The notes beneath the pieces are model-generated. The model saw only the letters and a list, made by a program, of their open reading frames with translations, was not told the origin of the DNA and searched no databases. Of a stretch of 5,485 bases of DNA, positions 1 through 5,454 are shown one piece after another (the stretch's first letter is position 1; each line of letters begins with the position of its first letter). The position numbers were made by a program, and so were the translations under genes. This DNA is from an uncultured Brevinema sp. (lineage in GTDB: Bacteria > Spirochaetota > Brevinematia > Brevinematales > Brevinemataceae): assembly GCA_947036575.1 (NCBI GenBank), contig CAMQSH010000132.1:1-5485 (forward strand). The letters are read 5' to 3'.

Positions 1-334
1 GAGGAGATGATTTTTCAAACATTCCATCTATGCTAAAAGCACCGAGGACAACACAATCGATTTGACATTCTTTTTGAAGGATATCCTGTAAAGCGATAGC
101 ATTGATAGCCGTACCCAACATTCCTGCAGAATCGGCTTTGGAACGAGTGAGGTATTGAGCCGATGTACCTCTCATGATATTACCAGCACCGATGACGACA
201 CCTAATTGAGCGCCTGTGTAATGAGCTTTTTTGAGATCTTGAGCGAGGGAGAGTAGGGCATCATGATCGAGACCAGCCCCTTGAGCACCGCCTAGCATTT
301 CGCCACTGGCTTTGATGAGAATTCTTTTTAACAT
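1..334 (-). CDS. pyrH: UMP kinase (uridylate kinase), N-terminal 111 residues, truncated by window edge
   Basis: PyrH phosphorylates UMP to UDP with ATP in the cytoplasm, in pyrimidine nucleotide synthesis. The minus strand reads open from an ATG at 334-332 to the left edge (111 codons of a family usually about 235-245 long), so the C-terminal half is missing only because the window ends. Family marks in order: the N-terminal strand and phosphate loop RILIKASGE (residues 4-12; usual form LKLSGE), VVIGAGNIMRG (46-56; usual form GGGNxxRG), then the UMP-binding region ADSAGMLGTAINAIALQD (67-84), whose Asp68 matches the conserved Asp of the family. The start is supported by AGAGGA just upstream on the minus strand. 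The gene is about 45% G+C and uses many C-ending codons (CTC, ATC, GCC), unlike the A+T-rich genes to the right. It is divergent from the first ankyrin gene. Small departures from consensus (KASGE, GAGN) look like lineage variation and not decay. Confidence 0.93.
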   Translation of the reverse strand, partial: MLKRILIKASGEMLGGAQGAGLDHDALLSLAQDLKKAHYTGAQLGVVIGAGNIMRGTSAQYLTRSKADSAGMLGTAINAIALQDILQKECQIDCVVLGAFSIDGMFEKSSP

Positions 335-391
335 ATCTTCCTCTAATAGTATTTATGTGGTATTTTGCGTATACTAATTTATAGTGGATTT

Positions 392-420
392 AGTATAATA
401 TATTTCATGCATTTAGTCAA
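392..420 (-). promoter_or_regulatory. Sigma70-type promoter of pyrH
   Basis: Read on the minus strand there is a -35 TTGACT (420-415), a 17-bp spacer and a -10 TATACT (397-392). Transcription would start near 385, giving a leader of about 50 nt before the pyrH ATG at 334. Both hexamers are one base from consensus with ideal spacing. It suggests pyrH has its own promoter here, although pyrH is often cotranscribed behind tsf in other bacteria. Predicted from sequence only. Confidence 0.7.
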
Positions 421-463
421 CGCTATATAGAAAATCCCCACTAAGGATAATAAACTTTTATAC

Positions 464-491
464 TTGCGAAATATAGTGAATATATTATAAT
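464..491 (+). promoter_or_regulatory. Promoter of the first ankyrin gene
   Basis: A -35 TTGCGA (464-469), a 16-bp spacer and a perfect -10 TATAAT (486-491) precede a leader of about 40 nt. The hexamers and spacer lie in a block (455-491) that matches 31 of 37 positions in the block before the second ankyrin gene (2703-2739). A further match, AGTGTAAATTTATAT at 497-511, recurs with one change at 2747-2761. The shared block suggests that the two genes are regulated alike. The ribosome-binding site is AAGGA at 522-526, 8 nt before the ATG. Confidence 0.65.
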
Positions 492-534
492 ATGAGAGTG
501 TAAATTTATATTATATGAAATAAGGAAAAAGATT

Positions 535-2442
535 ATGAAAAAAATCATATTATTAGGGAGTATATTACTATTCGCTCCTGTGTATGGGAATATTCTTAAA
601 TATTCTGAAAACGGAGACTTAAAGGGTGTGCAAGAATGTATACAAAAAAGAGCTGATATCAATCTCCAAAGTAAGAGTGGTACGACACCGTTAATTTTCG
701 CTTCAGATAAAGGACATACAGAGATAGTAAAGCTCCTTATAGAAAAAGGAGCTAATGTTAATATGAAAAACAATCAGGAAGATACAGCTTTAATAAGAGC
801 TTCATATAATGGGCACTTAGAAATAGTGAAAATATTAGTAGAAAAAGGTGCTGGTATCAATCTACAAAGTAAGAGTGGTACGACACCGTTAATTTTTGCT
901 TCAGATAAAGGACATACAGAGATAGTAAAGCTCCTTATAGAAAAAGGAGCTAATGTTAATATGAAAAACAATCAGGAAGATACAGCTTTAATAAGAGCTT
1001 CATATAATGGGCACTTAGAAATAGTGAAAATATTAGTAGAAAAAGGTGCTGGTATTAATCTGCAAAACAGTAATGGTGCTACCCCATTAATGTATACTTC
1101 ATATAATGGACACTTAGAAATAGTAAAGTATCTTATAAAAAATGGGGCTGATGTTACTATAAAAGATCGAAAAGGCTATACGGCGCTATTATGGGCTTCA
1201 GATAAAGGCTATGTAGAGATGGCGAAGAATCTTGTAGAAAGTGGAGCTGATGTTAGTGTAAAAGATAACAAAGGTGTCACAATTTTAATGTATGCCTCGG
1301 GTAAAGGACATGTAGAAGTAGTCAAATATCTGGTAGAAAATGGAGCTGATATCAATGTGAAAAATAATGAGGGCTATTCGGTATTAATGTATGCTTCAGA
1401 AAAAGGATATATAGAGATAGTAAAATATCTTGTAGAAAATGGAGCTGATATCAATGTAAAAAATAATGCTAGAACAACACTACTAATGTCTACTTCATAT
1501 AACGGACACTTAGAAATAGTAAAATATTTTATGGAACGTGGAGCGGATATCAATGCAAAGGACGTCGGGGGTGATACAGCTTTGACATCTGCTTCATTCA
1601 ATGGTCATGCAGAGATAGTAAAATATCTGGTAGAAAATGGAGCCGATATCAATGTAAAGAGCAAAAAAAATAAAACAGCTTTACTATGGGCTTCAGAAAA
1701 AAGGTATACAGAGATAGTAAAATATCTTGTTGCTAATGGAGCTGATATTGATCTGCAGGGTGGAGAATTTAATTGGACAGCATTACTATGGGCTTCTTTT
1801 GATGGTGATCTAGAGCTAGTAAAACATCTTGTTGCTAATGGAGCTAATATTAATATAAGAGATAGTAGAGATGATACCCCGCTAACAGTGGCCGTAATTA
1901 AAGATCACTTAGAAGTAGTGAAATATCTCGTAGAGAATGGAGCTAATGTTTATGCTGTAGGTGAGCATGGAAACACTCCATTAATGTTAGCCGCAGAAAA
2001 AAATCAGTTGGAAATAGTAAAATATCTCTTAGAAAAAAGTAATAACGCATATGAAAGACCAGGTACATCAATACTAATACCAGCTTCCTTTAGAGGACAT
2101 CAAGAACTGGTAAAATATTTGATAGAAAAGGGTGTTGATATTAATACGAAGGGCAATAATAATAAGACGGTTCTAATGTTTGCTTCATATAATGGACACT
2201 TAGAAATAGTAAAATTTTTTGTAGAAAATGGAGCCGACATCAATCTAAAAGATAATAATGGGGATACCGCAGTAATATGGGCTCTAGTCAATGATCACAA
2301 GGAAATAGCAGATTATCTCATAGAAAAAGGGGCAAAAGATAAATATAGTATTGGAACCTTAGATAAGGTTCTTTGGATAAAAGTAAAGTATATGATAGAA
2401 GATATAAGGGATTTTTTTGCTAATCTTGCTAATAAAATATAA
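535..2442 (+). CDS. Exported ankyrin-repeat protein, 17 repeats plus N-terminal cap (635 aa)
   Basis: This is a predicted secreted or periplasmic ankyrin solenoid. Residues 1-19 form a signal peptide: MKK, a hydrophobic core, and a likely signal peptidase I cut after PVYG. Residues 20-45 are a half-repeat cap (NGDLKGVQECI, then ADIN). Seventeen repeats fill 46-605, nearly all exactly 33 residues and close to the ankyrin consensus (TPL or TAL, GHLEIVKYLVENGADIN). Repeat 12 (409-442) has one extra residue, repeat 14 (476-508) is degenerate near its end (KSNNAYER), and repeat 15 (509-539) is two residues short. A 30-residue tail (606-635) containing WIKVKYMIEDIRDFF follows. Repeats 1-2 (46-111) and 3-4 (112-177) are identical in protein apart from codon-level changes, showing a recent 198-bp duplication. 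No catalytic domain is present. Ankyrin repeats usually bind proteins; the partner is unknown. The ATG was chosen for its signal peptide and AAGGA site. A paralogue lies downstream. Confidence 0.92.
   Translation: MKKIILLGSILLFAPVYGNILKYSENGDLKGVQECIQKRADINLQSKSGTTPLIFASDKGHTEIVKLLIEKGANVNMKNNQEDTALIRASYNGHLEIVKILVEKGAGINLQSKSGTTPLIFASDKGHTEIVKLLIEKGANVNMKNNQEDTALIRASYNGHLEIVKILVEKGAGINLQNSNGATPLMYTSYNGHLEIVKYLIKNGADVTIKDRKGYTALLWASDKGYVEMAKNLVESGADVSVKDNKGVTILMYASGKGHVEVVKYLVENGADINVKNNEGYSVLMYASEKGYIEIVKYLVENGADINVKNNARTTLLMSTSYNGHLEIVKYFMERGADINAKDVGGDTALTSASFNGHAEIVKYLVENGADINVKSKKNKTALLWASEKRYTEIVKYLVANGADIDLQGGEFNWTALLWASFDGDLELVKHLVANGANINIRDSRDDTPLTVAVIKDHLEVVKYLVENGANVYAVGEHGNTPLMLAAEKNQLEIVKYLLEKSNNAYERPGTSILIPASFRGHQELVKYLIEKGVDINTKGNNNKTVLMFASYNGHLEIVKFFVENGADINLKDNNGDTAVIWALVNDHKEIADYLIEKGAKDKYSIGTLDKVLWIKVKYMIEDIRDFFANLANKI
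667..1055 (+). repeat. Recent 198-bp tandem duplication inside the first ankyrin gene
   Basis: Bases 667-857 recur at 865-1055 with one mismatch in 191 (C699 against T897); 700-857 and 898-1055 are identical over 158 bp. The offset of 198 bp equals two 33-codon ankyrin repeats, so the reading frame is kept. Other neighbouring repeats in this gene are far more diverged, which marks this pair as the youngest event. Flanking bases at 666/864 and 858/1056 differ and set the limits. Confidence 0.95.
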
Positions 2443-2502
2443 GCAATACAGACCTTATGGGCTTTACTATTTTTAGGAAGTAGTACACATACCCATAGAA
2501 AA

Positions 2503-2516
2503 GTGGCGAATGCCAC
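2503..2516. other. Short GTGGC/GCCAC hairpin downstream of the first ankyrin gene
   Basis: GTGGC (2503-2507) and GCCAC (2512-2516) pair around the 4-nt loop GAAT. On the plus strand no T-tract follows. On the minus strand TTTT follows (complement of 2499-2502), so it would resemble a weak terminator for leftward transcription, though no leftward gene is seen there. The rest of 2443-2594 also contains a 6-bp pairing TATGGG (2456-2461) with CCCATA (2492-2497). No small gene in this gap is convincing. Confidence 0.3.
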
Positions 2517-2594
2517 CTTAAAAATAATTATATCAGTTTTGTAAATTCTGTGGGCTTATGATTTCCTCTAGCCTATGGAGATTTGCAAATTGCT

Positions 2595-2649
2595 ATATCC
2601 CCTATATTTCTTTCCCTATTCGGGGTTTGAGGTATAGGGGATATTTTTT
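2595..2649 (+). terminator. Intrinsic terminator after the first ankyrin gene
   Basis: A perfect 12-bp stem pairs ATATCCCCTATA (2595-2606) with TATAGGGGATAT (2633-2644). It encloses a 26-nt loop that may form a small inner CCC/GGG stem (2614-2616 with 2622-2624). Six T residues (2644-2649) follow directly. It lies about 150 nt past the stop codon and just before the second ankyrin gene's own promoter, so the two ankyrin genes are probably separate transcripts. Confidence 0.85.
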
Positions 2650-2711
2650 GATATCAAAATGTAGTGTAAAGAGTTGTAATTATATAAAAAATAAATAGAA
2701 GACTTTTACTC

Positions 2712-2739
2712 TTGCTAAATATATAAAATATATTATAAT
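2712..2739 (+). promoter_or_regulatory. Promoter of the second ankyrin gene, copy of the first
   Basis: A -35 TTGCTA (2712-2717), a 16-bp spacer and a perfect -10 TATAAT (2734-2739). The spacing, the surrounding sequence and the downstream AGTGCAAATTTATAT element (2747-2761) parallel those before the first ankyrin gene. The ribosome-binding site AGAGGGG lies at 2770-2776, 3 nt before the ATG at 2780, which is rather close. Confidence 0.65.
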
Positions 2740-2779
2740 TAAAAAAAGTGCAAATTTATATCTGTAAAAAGAGGGGAAA

Positions 2780-3883
2780 ATGATTGAAAAATTTATACTG
2801 TTAGGATGTATATTGTTGCTCTCACCTACATATGGTAATATTGTTAAATATGCTGAGGCAGGTTCTTTCTCAAAGGTCAAAAAATGTATAGTAAAAGGTG
2901 TAGATATTAATACAGATGATAGTATTGGCAATACAGCATTAATTTCTGCTGCATCAAAAGGTCATAGGAAAATAATAAAATATCTCATAGAAAAAGGTGT
3001 AGATGTCAATACAAAGAATGATTTTGGAGTTGCAGCACTCACAGCAGCTTTATATGAAGGACATCTATCTACAGTAAAATATCTCATAGAAAATGGAGCT
3101 GATGTTAATCTACAGGCTCAAGATGGTGTTACAGCATTGATGGTAGCTTCATACAATGGTTATATAAAAACAGTAAAATATCTTATAGAAAATGGAGCAG
3201 ATGTTAATATGCAAGGTGAAAATGGCAATACAGCATTAATTTCTGCTGCATCAAAAAGTCATATAAAAATAATAAAATATCTTATAGAAAATGGAGCTGA
3301 TGTTAATCTGCAGGATAAATATGGTACAACAGCATTGATGATGGCTTCAGAAAAAGATACTGTAAAAATAGTAAGACACCTAGTAAAAAACAGAGCTAAT
3401 ATTAATCTGCAAAATGGAGTTGGTGATACAGCAATAATGTGGGCTTCACTCAATGGCTATATCAATACGGTAAAATATTTAGTAAAAAATGGCGTTAATA
3501 TTAATCTACAGGATGAAAATGGTAGTACAGCATTAACAGGGGCTATACTCAATGGTCATATTAATGTAGTAAAATATCTTATAAAAAATGGAGCTAATGT
3601 TAATGTACAGGATATATATAGTTGGACGCCATTAATGATAGCTTCATACGAAGGTTGTTTAGAGGTGGTAAAATATCTAGTAGCAAAAGGGGCTAATGTT
3701 AATATAAAAAATATTAATGATCAATCAGCACTGTATTTTGCTTCAGATCGAGGTTATGAAGATATTGCAAACTATCTTATTAAAAATGGAGCAGATAAAA
3801 AATATCAAGTTAATGAATTAAAGAAATCTCTTTATATAAAATTAAATGGACAGTTACCAGATACAAACAATATAGTTGAGTAA
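2780..3883 (+). CDS. Exported ankyrin-repeat protein, nine repeats plus cap (367 aa); paralogue of the upstream gene
   Basis: This is a second predicted exported ankyrin solenoid. The signal peptide (residues 1-20, ending SPTYGN) matches that of the upstream protein (APVYGN). The cap follows at 21-46, then nine 33-residue repeats without length change (47-343) and a 24-residue tail (344-367). The tail matches the paralogue's: GADKKYQ, then LKKSLYIKL here, against GAKDKYS, then LDKVLWIKV. Repeats 1 and 4 share 33 identical bases (2927-2959 and 3224-3256, offset 297 bp), pointing to an older three-repeat duplication or gene conversion. Consensus repeats read TALMxASxNGYxxxVKYLIENGADVNLQ-like. 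LLGC at residues 7-10 resembles a lipobox, but only nine residues precede the Cys and the paralogue has Ser there, so cleavage after TYG is preferred. No enzyme domain is present. It has its own promoter and a hairpin at its end, and its function is unknown beyond probable protein binding. Confidence 0.92.
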   Translation: MIEKFILLGCILLLSPTYGNIVKYAEAGSFSKVKKCIVKGVDINTDDSIGNTALISAASKGHRKIIKYLIEKGVDVNTKNDFGVAALTAALYEGHLSTVKYLIENGADVNLQAQDGVTALMVASYNGYIKTVKYLIENGADVNMQGENGNTALISAASKSHIKIIKYLIENGADVNLQDKYGTTALMMASEKDTVKIVRHLVKNRANINLQNGVGDTAIMWASLNGYINTVKYLVKNGVNINLQDENGSTALTGAILNGHINVVKYLIKNGANVNVQDIYSWTPLMIASYEGCLEVVKYLVAKGANVNIKNINDQSALYFASDRGYEDIANYLIKNGADKKYQVNELKKSLYIKLNGQLPDTNNIVE

Positions 3884-3889
3884 CTAAAT

Positions 3890-3931
3890 TATAATAAGAT
3901 ACCTACTATTTACAGTAGGTGTCTTATTATA
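3890..3931 (+). terminator. Long hairpin, probable terminator of the second ankyrin gene
   Basis: Bases 3890-3907 pair with 3914-3931 in an 18-bp stem with one G-U pair (T3900 with G3921) and a 6-nt loop (ATTTAC). It starts 6 nt after the stop codon. The descending arm is T-rich (GTCTTATTAT), but there is no separate T-run after it, so it is weaker than a textbook terminator. It may also protect the 3' end of the mRNA. Because an AAGGAG site begins 5 nt after it, some read-through function cannot be excluded. Confidence 0.65.
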
Positions 3932-3947
3932 TTGTAAGGAGATCTAT

Positions 3948-4032
3948 ATGGAAAATGATATTCCCTGATATTTATCAAAAATATAGAGAAAGATTTCCTT
4001 ATAAGAAAAAAAATATTGTTCCTAAAAGTTAG
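3948..4032 (+). pseudogene. Possible frameshifted remnant of a small gene with a strong ribosome-binding site
   Basis: AAGGAG (3936-3941) sits 6 nt before an ATG (3948-3950), an ideal arrangement, yet the frame stops after MENDIP (TGA at 3966-3968). The +1 frame continues directly as DIYQKYRERFPY, then KKKNIVPKS, to a TAG at 4030-4032. Removing one base after MENDIP would give one 27-residue charged peptide. It could be the decayed start of a lost gene, a real six-residue leader peptide, or chance. No family is recognised. It lies just after the hairpin ending the second ankyrin gene. Confidence 0.3.
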
Positions 4033-4080
4033 GGTAAATCAAACGACGCATGACACTTATTTGCAAATTTTTTAATAAAA

Positions 4081-4096
4081 TATTTATTTATTTATT
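4081..4096. repeat. (TATT)4 tetranucleotide repeat upstream of the barrel-gene promoter
   Basis: Four perfect TATT copies end 11 nt before the -35 hexamer at 4108. The surrounding 4033-4107 stretch is very A+T-rich and shows no gene. The tract could act as an A/T-rich upstream element, and its length could change by slippage. Four copies is short for an active contingency tract. Confidence 0.75.
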
Positions 4097-4107
4097 GGTT
4101 TTTCTTA

Positions 4108-4136
4108 TTGACAATCTGATATTAATACCATATACT
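4108..4136 (+). promoter_or_regulatory. Strong sigma70-type promoter of the barrel protein/lipoprotein operon
   Basis: A perfect -35 TTGACA (4108-4113), a 17-bp spacer and a -10 TATACT (4131-4136), one base from consensus. The leader is about 25 nt, with AAGAGGA (4158-4164) 4 nt before the ATG at 4169. It is the closest to consensus of the promoters seen here and suggests high expression of the surface-protein operon. Confidence 0.8.
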
Positions 4137-4168
4137 AGTAATATATAAATAAAAATTAAGAGGATCTG

Positions 4169-4933
4169 ATGAAAATAATAATATTACTTTGTATAATGAT
4201 CTTACCAATTAATACTTATACTCAATTTTCAGCTAACAAAAATACTAGTCAAGAGCTTTCTGCTGAATCTAAAATGCTTATTGAACAAGCAAAAAACAAC
4301 ATTTCAGGTTCTTCTAAAAACAGAAAATCAATAAAAGATGCTGAAGGGCTTAATTTAGCAATTACTTCTAGTTTTACTGGTGGATTTATTCCATATCGAG
4401 GATTTTCAAATAAATATGGTGTTGTTGGAGATCTTTTTAATGCCACATCATTAGAAGTCTATTTCCCAGCACTAGCATCTACCCCAAAAACTAGATTTTT
4501 GATGACAGCACGGTTTTTCACCCCTGTAGTAGGACATGGCATAGGTAATTCTATGTATCTTCCTCGTCTTGGCTATGGAATAGGTTTTTCTAGTATGTTT
4601 TTTGATGGAAGAAATAAAAATGGCAAAGGTTGGACAGGTAATATTAATTTATTATTTGCTCAAGATTTTAATTTTTTAGATAGCGATAATATAAATTCTT
4701 ATATTGAATCTAGTTATGTAATTAGTCGTATTGATTTTAGTATGCGTTGGAATCATTTTATAAGTCGTCATTTTGCTATTGTTTTTGGACTTGATTTTGG
4801 TGGTGGATTTACTTTTGAAGAATACAGTAGACAGATTGGTTCTGATGGTTATCCTGTAGAACCTCTAACTCCTTATGGAATTGGTACTACGGGTATTATC
4901 AATGTTGGACTAACTGTCGGGTTTATGTTTTAG
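4169..4933 (+). CDS. Putative outer-membrane beta-barrel protein (254 aa)
   Basis: This is an exported protein with beta-barrel traits; I do not recognise a named family. Residues 1-18 form a signal peptide (MKIIILLCIMILPINTYT), probably cut before Gln19. Residues 20-60 are polar, Ser/Lys/Asn-rich and probably a flexible or helical stretch on the mature N terminus. From about 61 to the end the sequence shows alternating hydrophobic and polar residues rich in Gly, Phe, Tyr and Asn, typical of transmembrane strands (LNLAITSSF, TRFLMTARFF, FAIVFGLDFGGGF). It ends IINVGLTVGFMF; a C-terminal Phe strand is the usual signal recognised by the BAM assembly machinery. A barrel of roughly 8-12 strands is plausible. 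It is first in an operon, with its stop codon overlapping the lipoprotein gene's ribosome-binding site. Its last 20 codons recur, diverged, after the lipoprotein gene, so it belongs to a duplicating family. A periplasmic all-beta protein is an alternative. Confidence 0.8.
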   Translation: MKIIILLCIMILPINTYTQFSANKNTSQELSAESKMLIEQAKNNISGSSKNRKSIKDAEGLNLAITSSFTGGFIPYRGFSNKYGVVGDLFNATSLEVYFPALASTPKTRFLMTARFFTPVVGHGIGNSMYLPRLGYGIGFSSMFFDGRNKNGKGWTGNINLLFAQDFNFLDSDNINSYIESSYVISRIDFSMRWNHFISRHFAIVFGLDFGGGFTFEEYSRQIGSDGYPVEPLTPYGIGTTGIINVGLTVGFMF

Positions 4934-4964
4934 GAGTTAATGAATGAAAAATTTAATGATAATA
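4870..4964 (+). repeat. Junction repeat, copy 1 (barrel-gene 3' end plus lipoprotein-gene start)
   Basis: These 95 bp cover the last 20 codons and stop of the barrel gene, the 10-bp spacer and the first seven codons of the lipoprotein gene. They recur at 5391-5485 (offset 521 bp) with six mismatches and no gaps. All mismatches lie in 4880-4909; 4910-4964 is identical to 5431-5485 up to the window edge. Confidence 0.95.
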
Positions 4965-5372
4965 AGTTTTTTATTGCTAGGATCTTGTTCTGTTTCCATA
5001 GACAAACCAGAAAAAATTTCGAGATATTCTTTTCCAACAGAATGGCAAGGTTATTATACTAAAATTTCTAATGGTATCTATTTACCAGAAGAATTTAAAG
5101 TATCAGACAAATATATGAGCTATAAAGACACATCACGTTTTGCAGAGTACGATGACTTTTATACTTATCAGATAGAAAAAATAAATGAAGATAACACAAC
5201 AGAATTTAGTTTTGATCCTGAGGATGCCTATAATAATTTTGAATGGGATGGAGTAGAAACTTGGTATATTTTTAAAAAATTATCAGATGGAAACATAGAA
5301 GTAAAAAAATATGAGATCTTTCTTATTCTACCTAGTGTTTCTACAGCTACTTATAAAAAAACACCTTTATAA
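4944..5372 (+). CDS. Small putative lipoprotein (142 aa)
   Basis: The N terminus MKNLMIISFLLLGSC contains a clear lipobox, LGSC at residues 12-15, so Cys15 should be lipid-modified after signal peptidase II cleavage, leaving a 128-residue mature protein anchored in a membrane. The mature part is acidic and aromatic-rich, with W34-Q-G-Y-Y followed by alternating polar and aromatic residues (DDFYTYQIEKI, TWYIFKKL, EVKKYEIFLIL), suggesting a small beta-sheet fold. The WxGxY pattern is lipocalin-like, but I assign no family. The ATG at 4944 is chosen over the ATG at 4940 because it is in the lipobox frame and lies 7 nt after TAGGAG (4931-4936), which overlaps the barrel gene's stop. Translation of the two genes is therefore probably coupled. 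A second copy of the gene begins at 5465. No terminator is visible after its stop. Confidence 0.85.
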   Translation: MKNLMIISFLLLGSCSVSIDKPEKISRYSFPTEWQGYYTKISNGIYLPEEFKVSDKYMSYKDTSRFAEYDDFYTYQIEKINEDNTTEFSFDPEDAYNNFEWDGVETWYIFKKLSDGNIEVKKYEIFLILPSVSTATYKKTPL

Positions 5373-5373
5373 A

Positions 5374-5454
5374 AACAATGGTTCGATGACTCCTTATGGA
5401 CATGGTGTTACAGGTATTATCAATGTTGGGCTAACTGTCGGGTTTATGTTTTAG
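5374..5454 (+). pseudogene. 3' remnant of a second barrel-protein gene
   Basis: Right after the lipoprotein stop, the frame ending at TAG 5452-5454 encodes NNGSMTPYGHGVTG, then IINVGLTVGFMF. This matches the C terminus of the 4169-4933 product (LTPYGIGTTG, then IINVGLTVGFMF). Upstream of the ACT codon at 5389 the match stops. The only ATG, at 5386, lacks a ribosome-binding site and would give a 22-residue peptide, so it is not an intact gene. Three replaced residues (H for I, V for T, and M for L before TPYG) suggest it came from a different family member, not from a simple copy of its neighbour. Confidence 0.8.

Noticed and set aside
394..399. Forward TATAAT upstream of the first ankyrin gene
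   Set aside because: No -35-like hexamer stands at a suitable distance, and it overlaps the -10 of the leftward pyrH promoter; the pair at 464-491 is better.
382..443. Imperfect inverted repeat TAGTGGATTT with AAATCCCCACTA around the pyrH promoter
   Set aside because: The arms are mismatched by a 2-nt bulge and separated by about 40 nt; no T-run or known operator pattern supports a function.
2354..2371. GAACCTTA/TAAGGTTC inverted repeat near the end of the first ankyrin gene, followed by TTT
   Set aside because: It lies inside the coding region for the conserved tail, with only a 7-8 bp stem and no real T-run; probably chance.
774..2516. Several minus-strand open frames of 63-75 codons inside the first ankyrin gene and just beyond it
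   Set aside because: They mirror the 99-bp repeats on the coding strand, repeat the same words and have no start signals; they are shadows of the ankyrin gene.
2558..2698. 46-codon plus-strand open frame starting ATG 2558 between the ankyrin genes
   Set aside because: It has no good ribosome-binding site, runs through the strong terminator at 2595-2649, and its composition shows no protein-like pattern.
2788..2809. Possible lipobox LLGC in the second ankyrin protein
   Set aside because: Only nine residues precede the Cys, hydrophobic residues continue after it, and the paralogue has Ser at that place; signal peptidase I cleavage after TYG fits better.
4940..4942. Alternative ATG four bases before the lipoprotein start
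   Set aside because: It is in another frame (MNEKFNDN) that lacks the signal peptide and lipobox; the ATG at 4944 has the proper spacing from TAGGAG.
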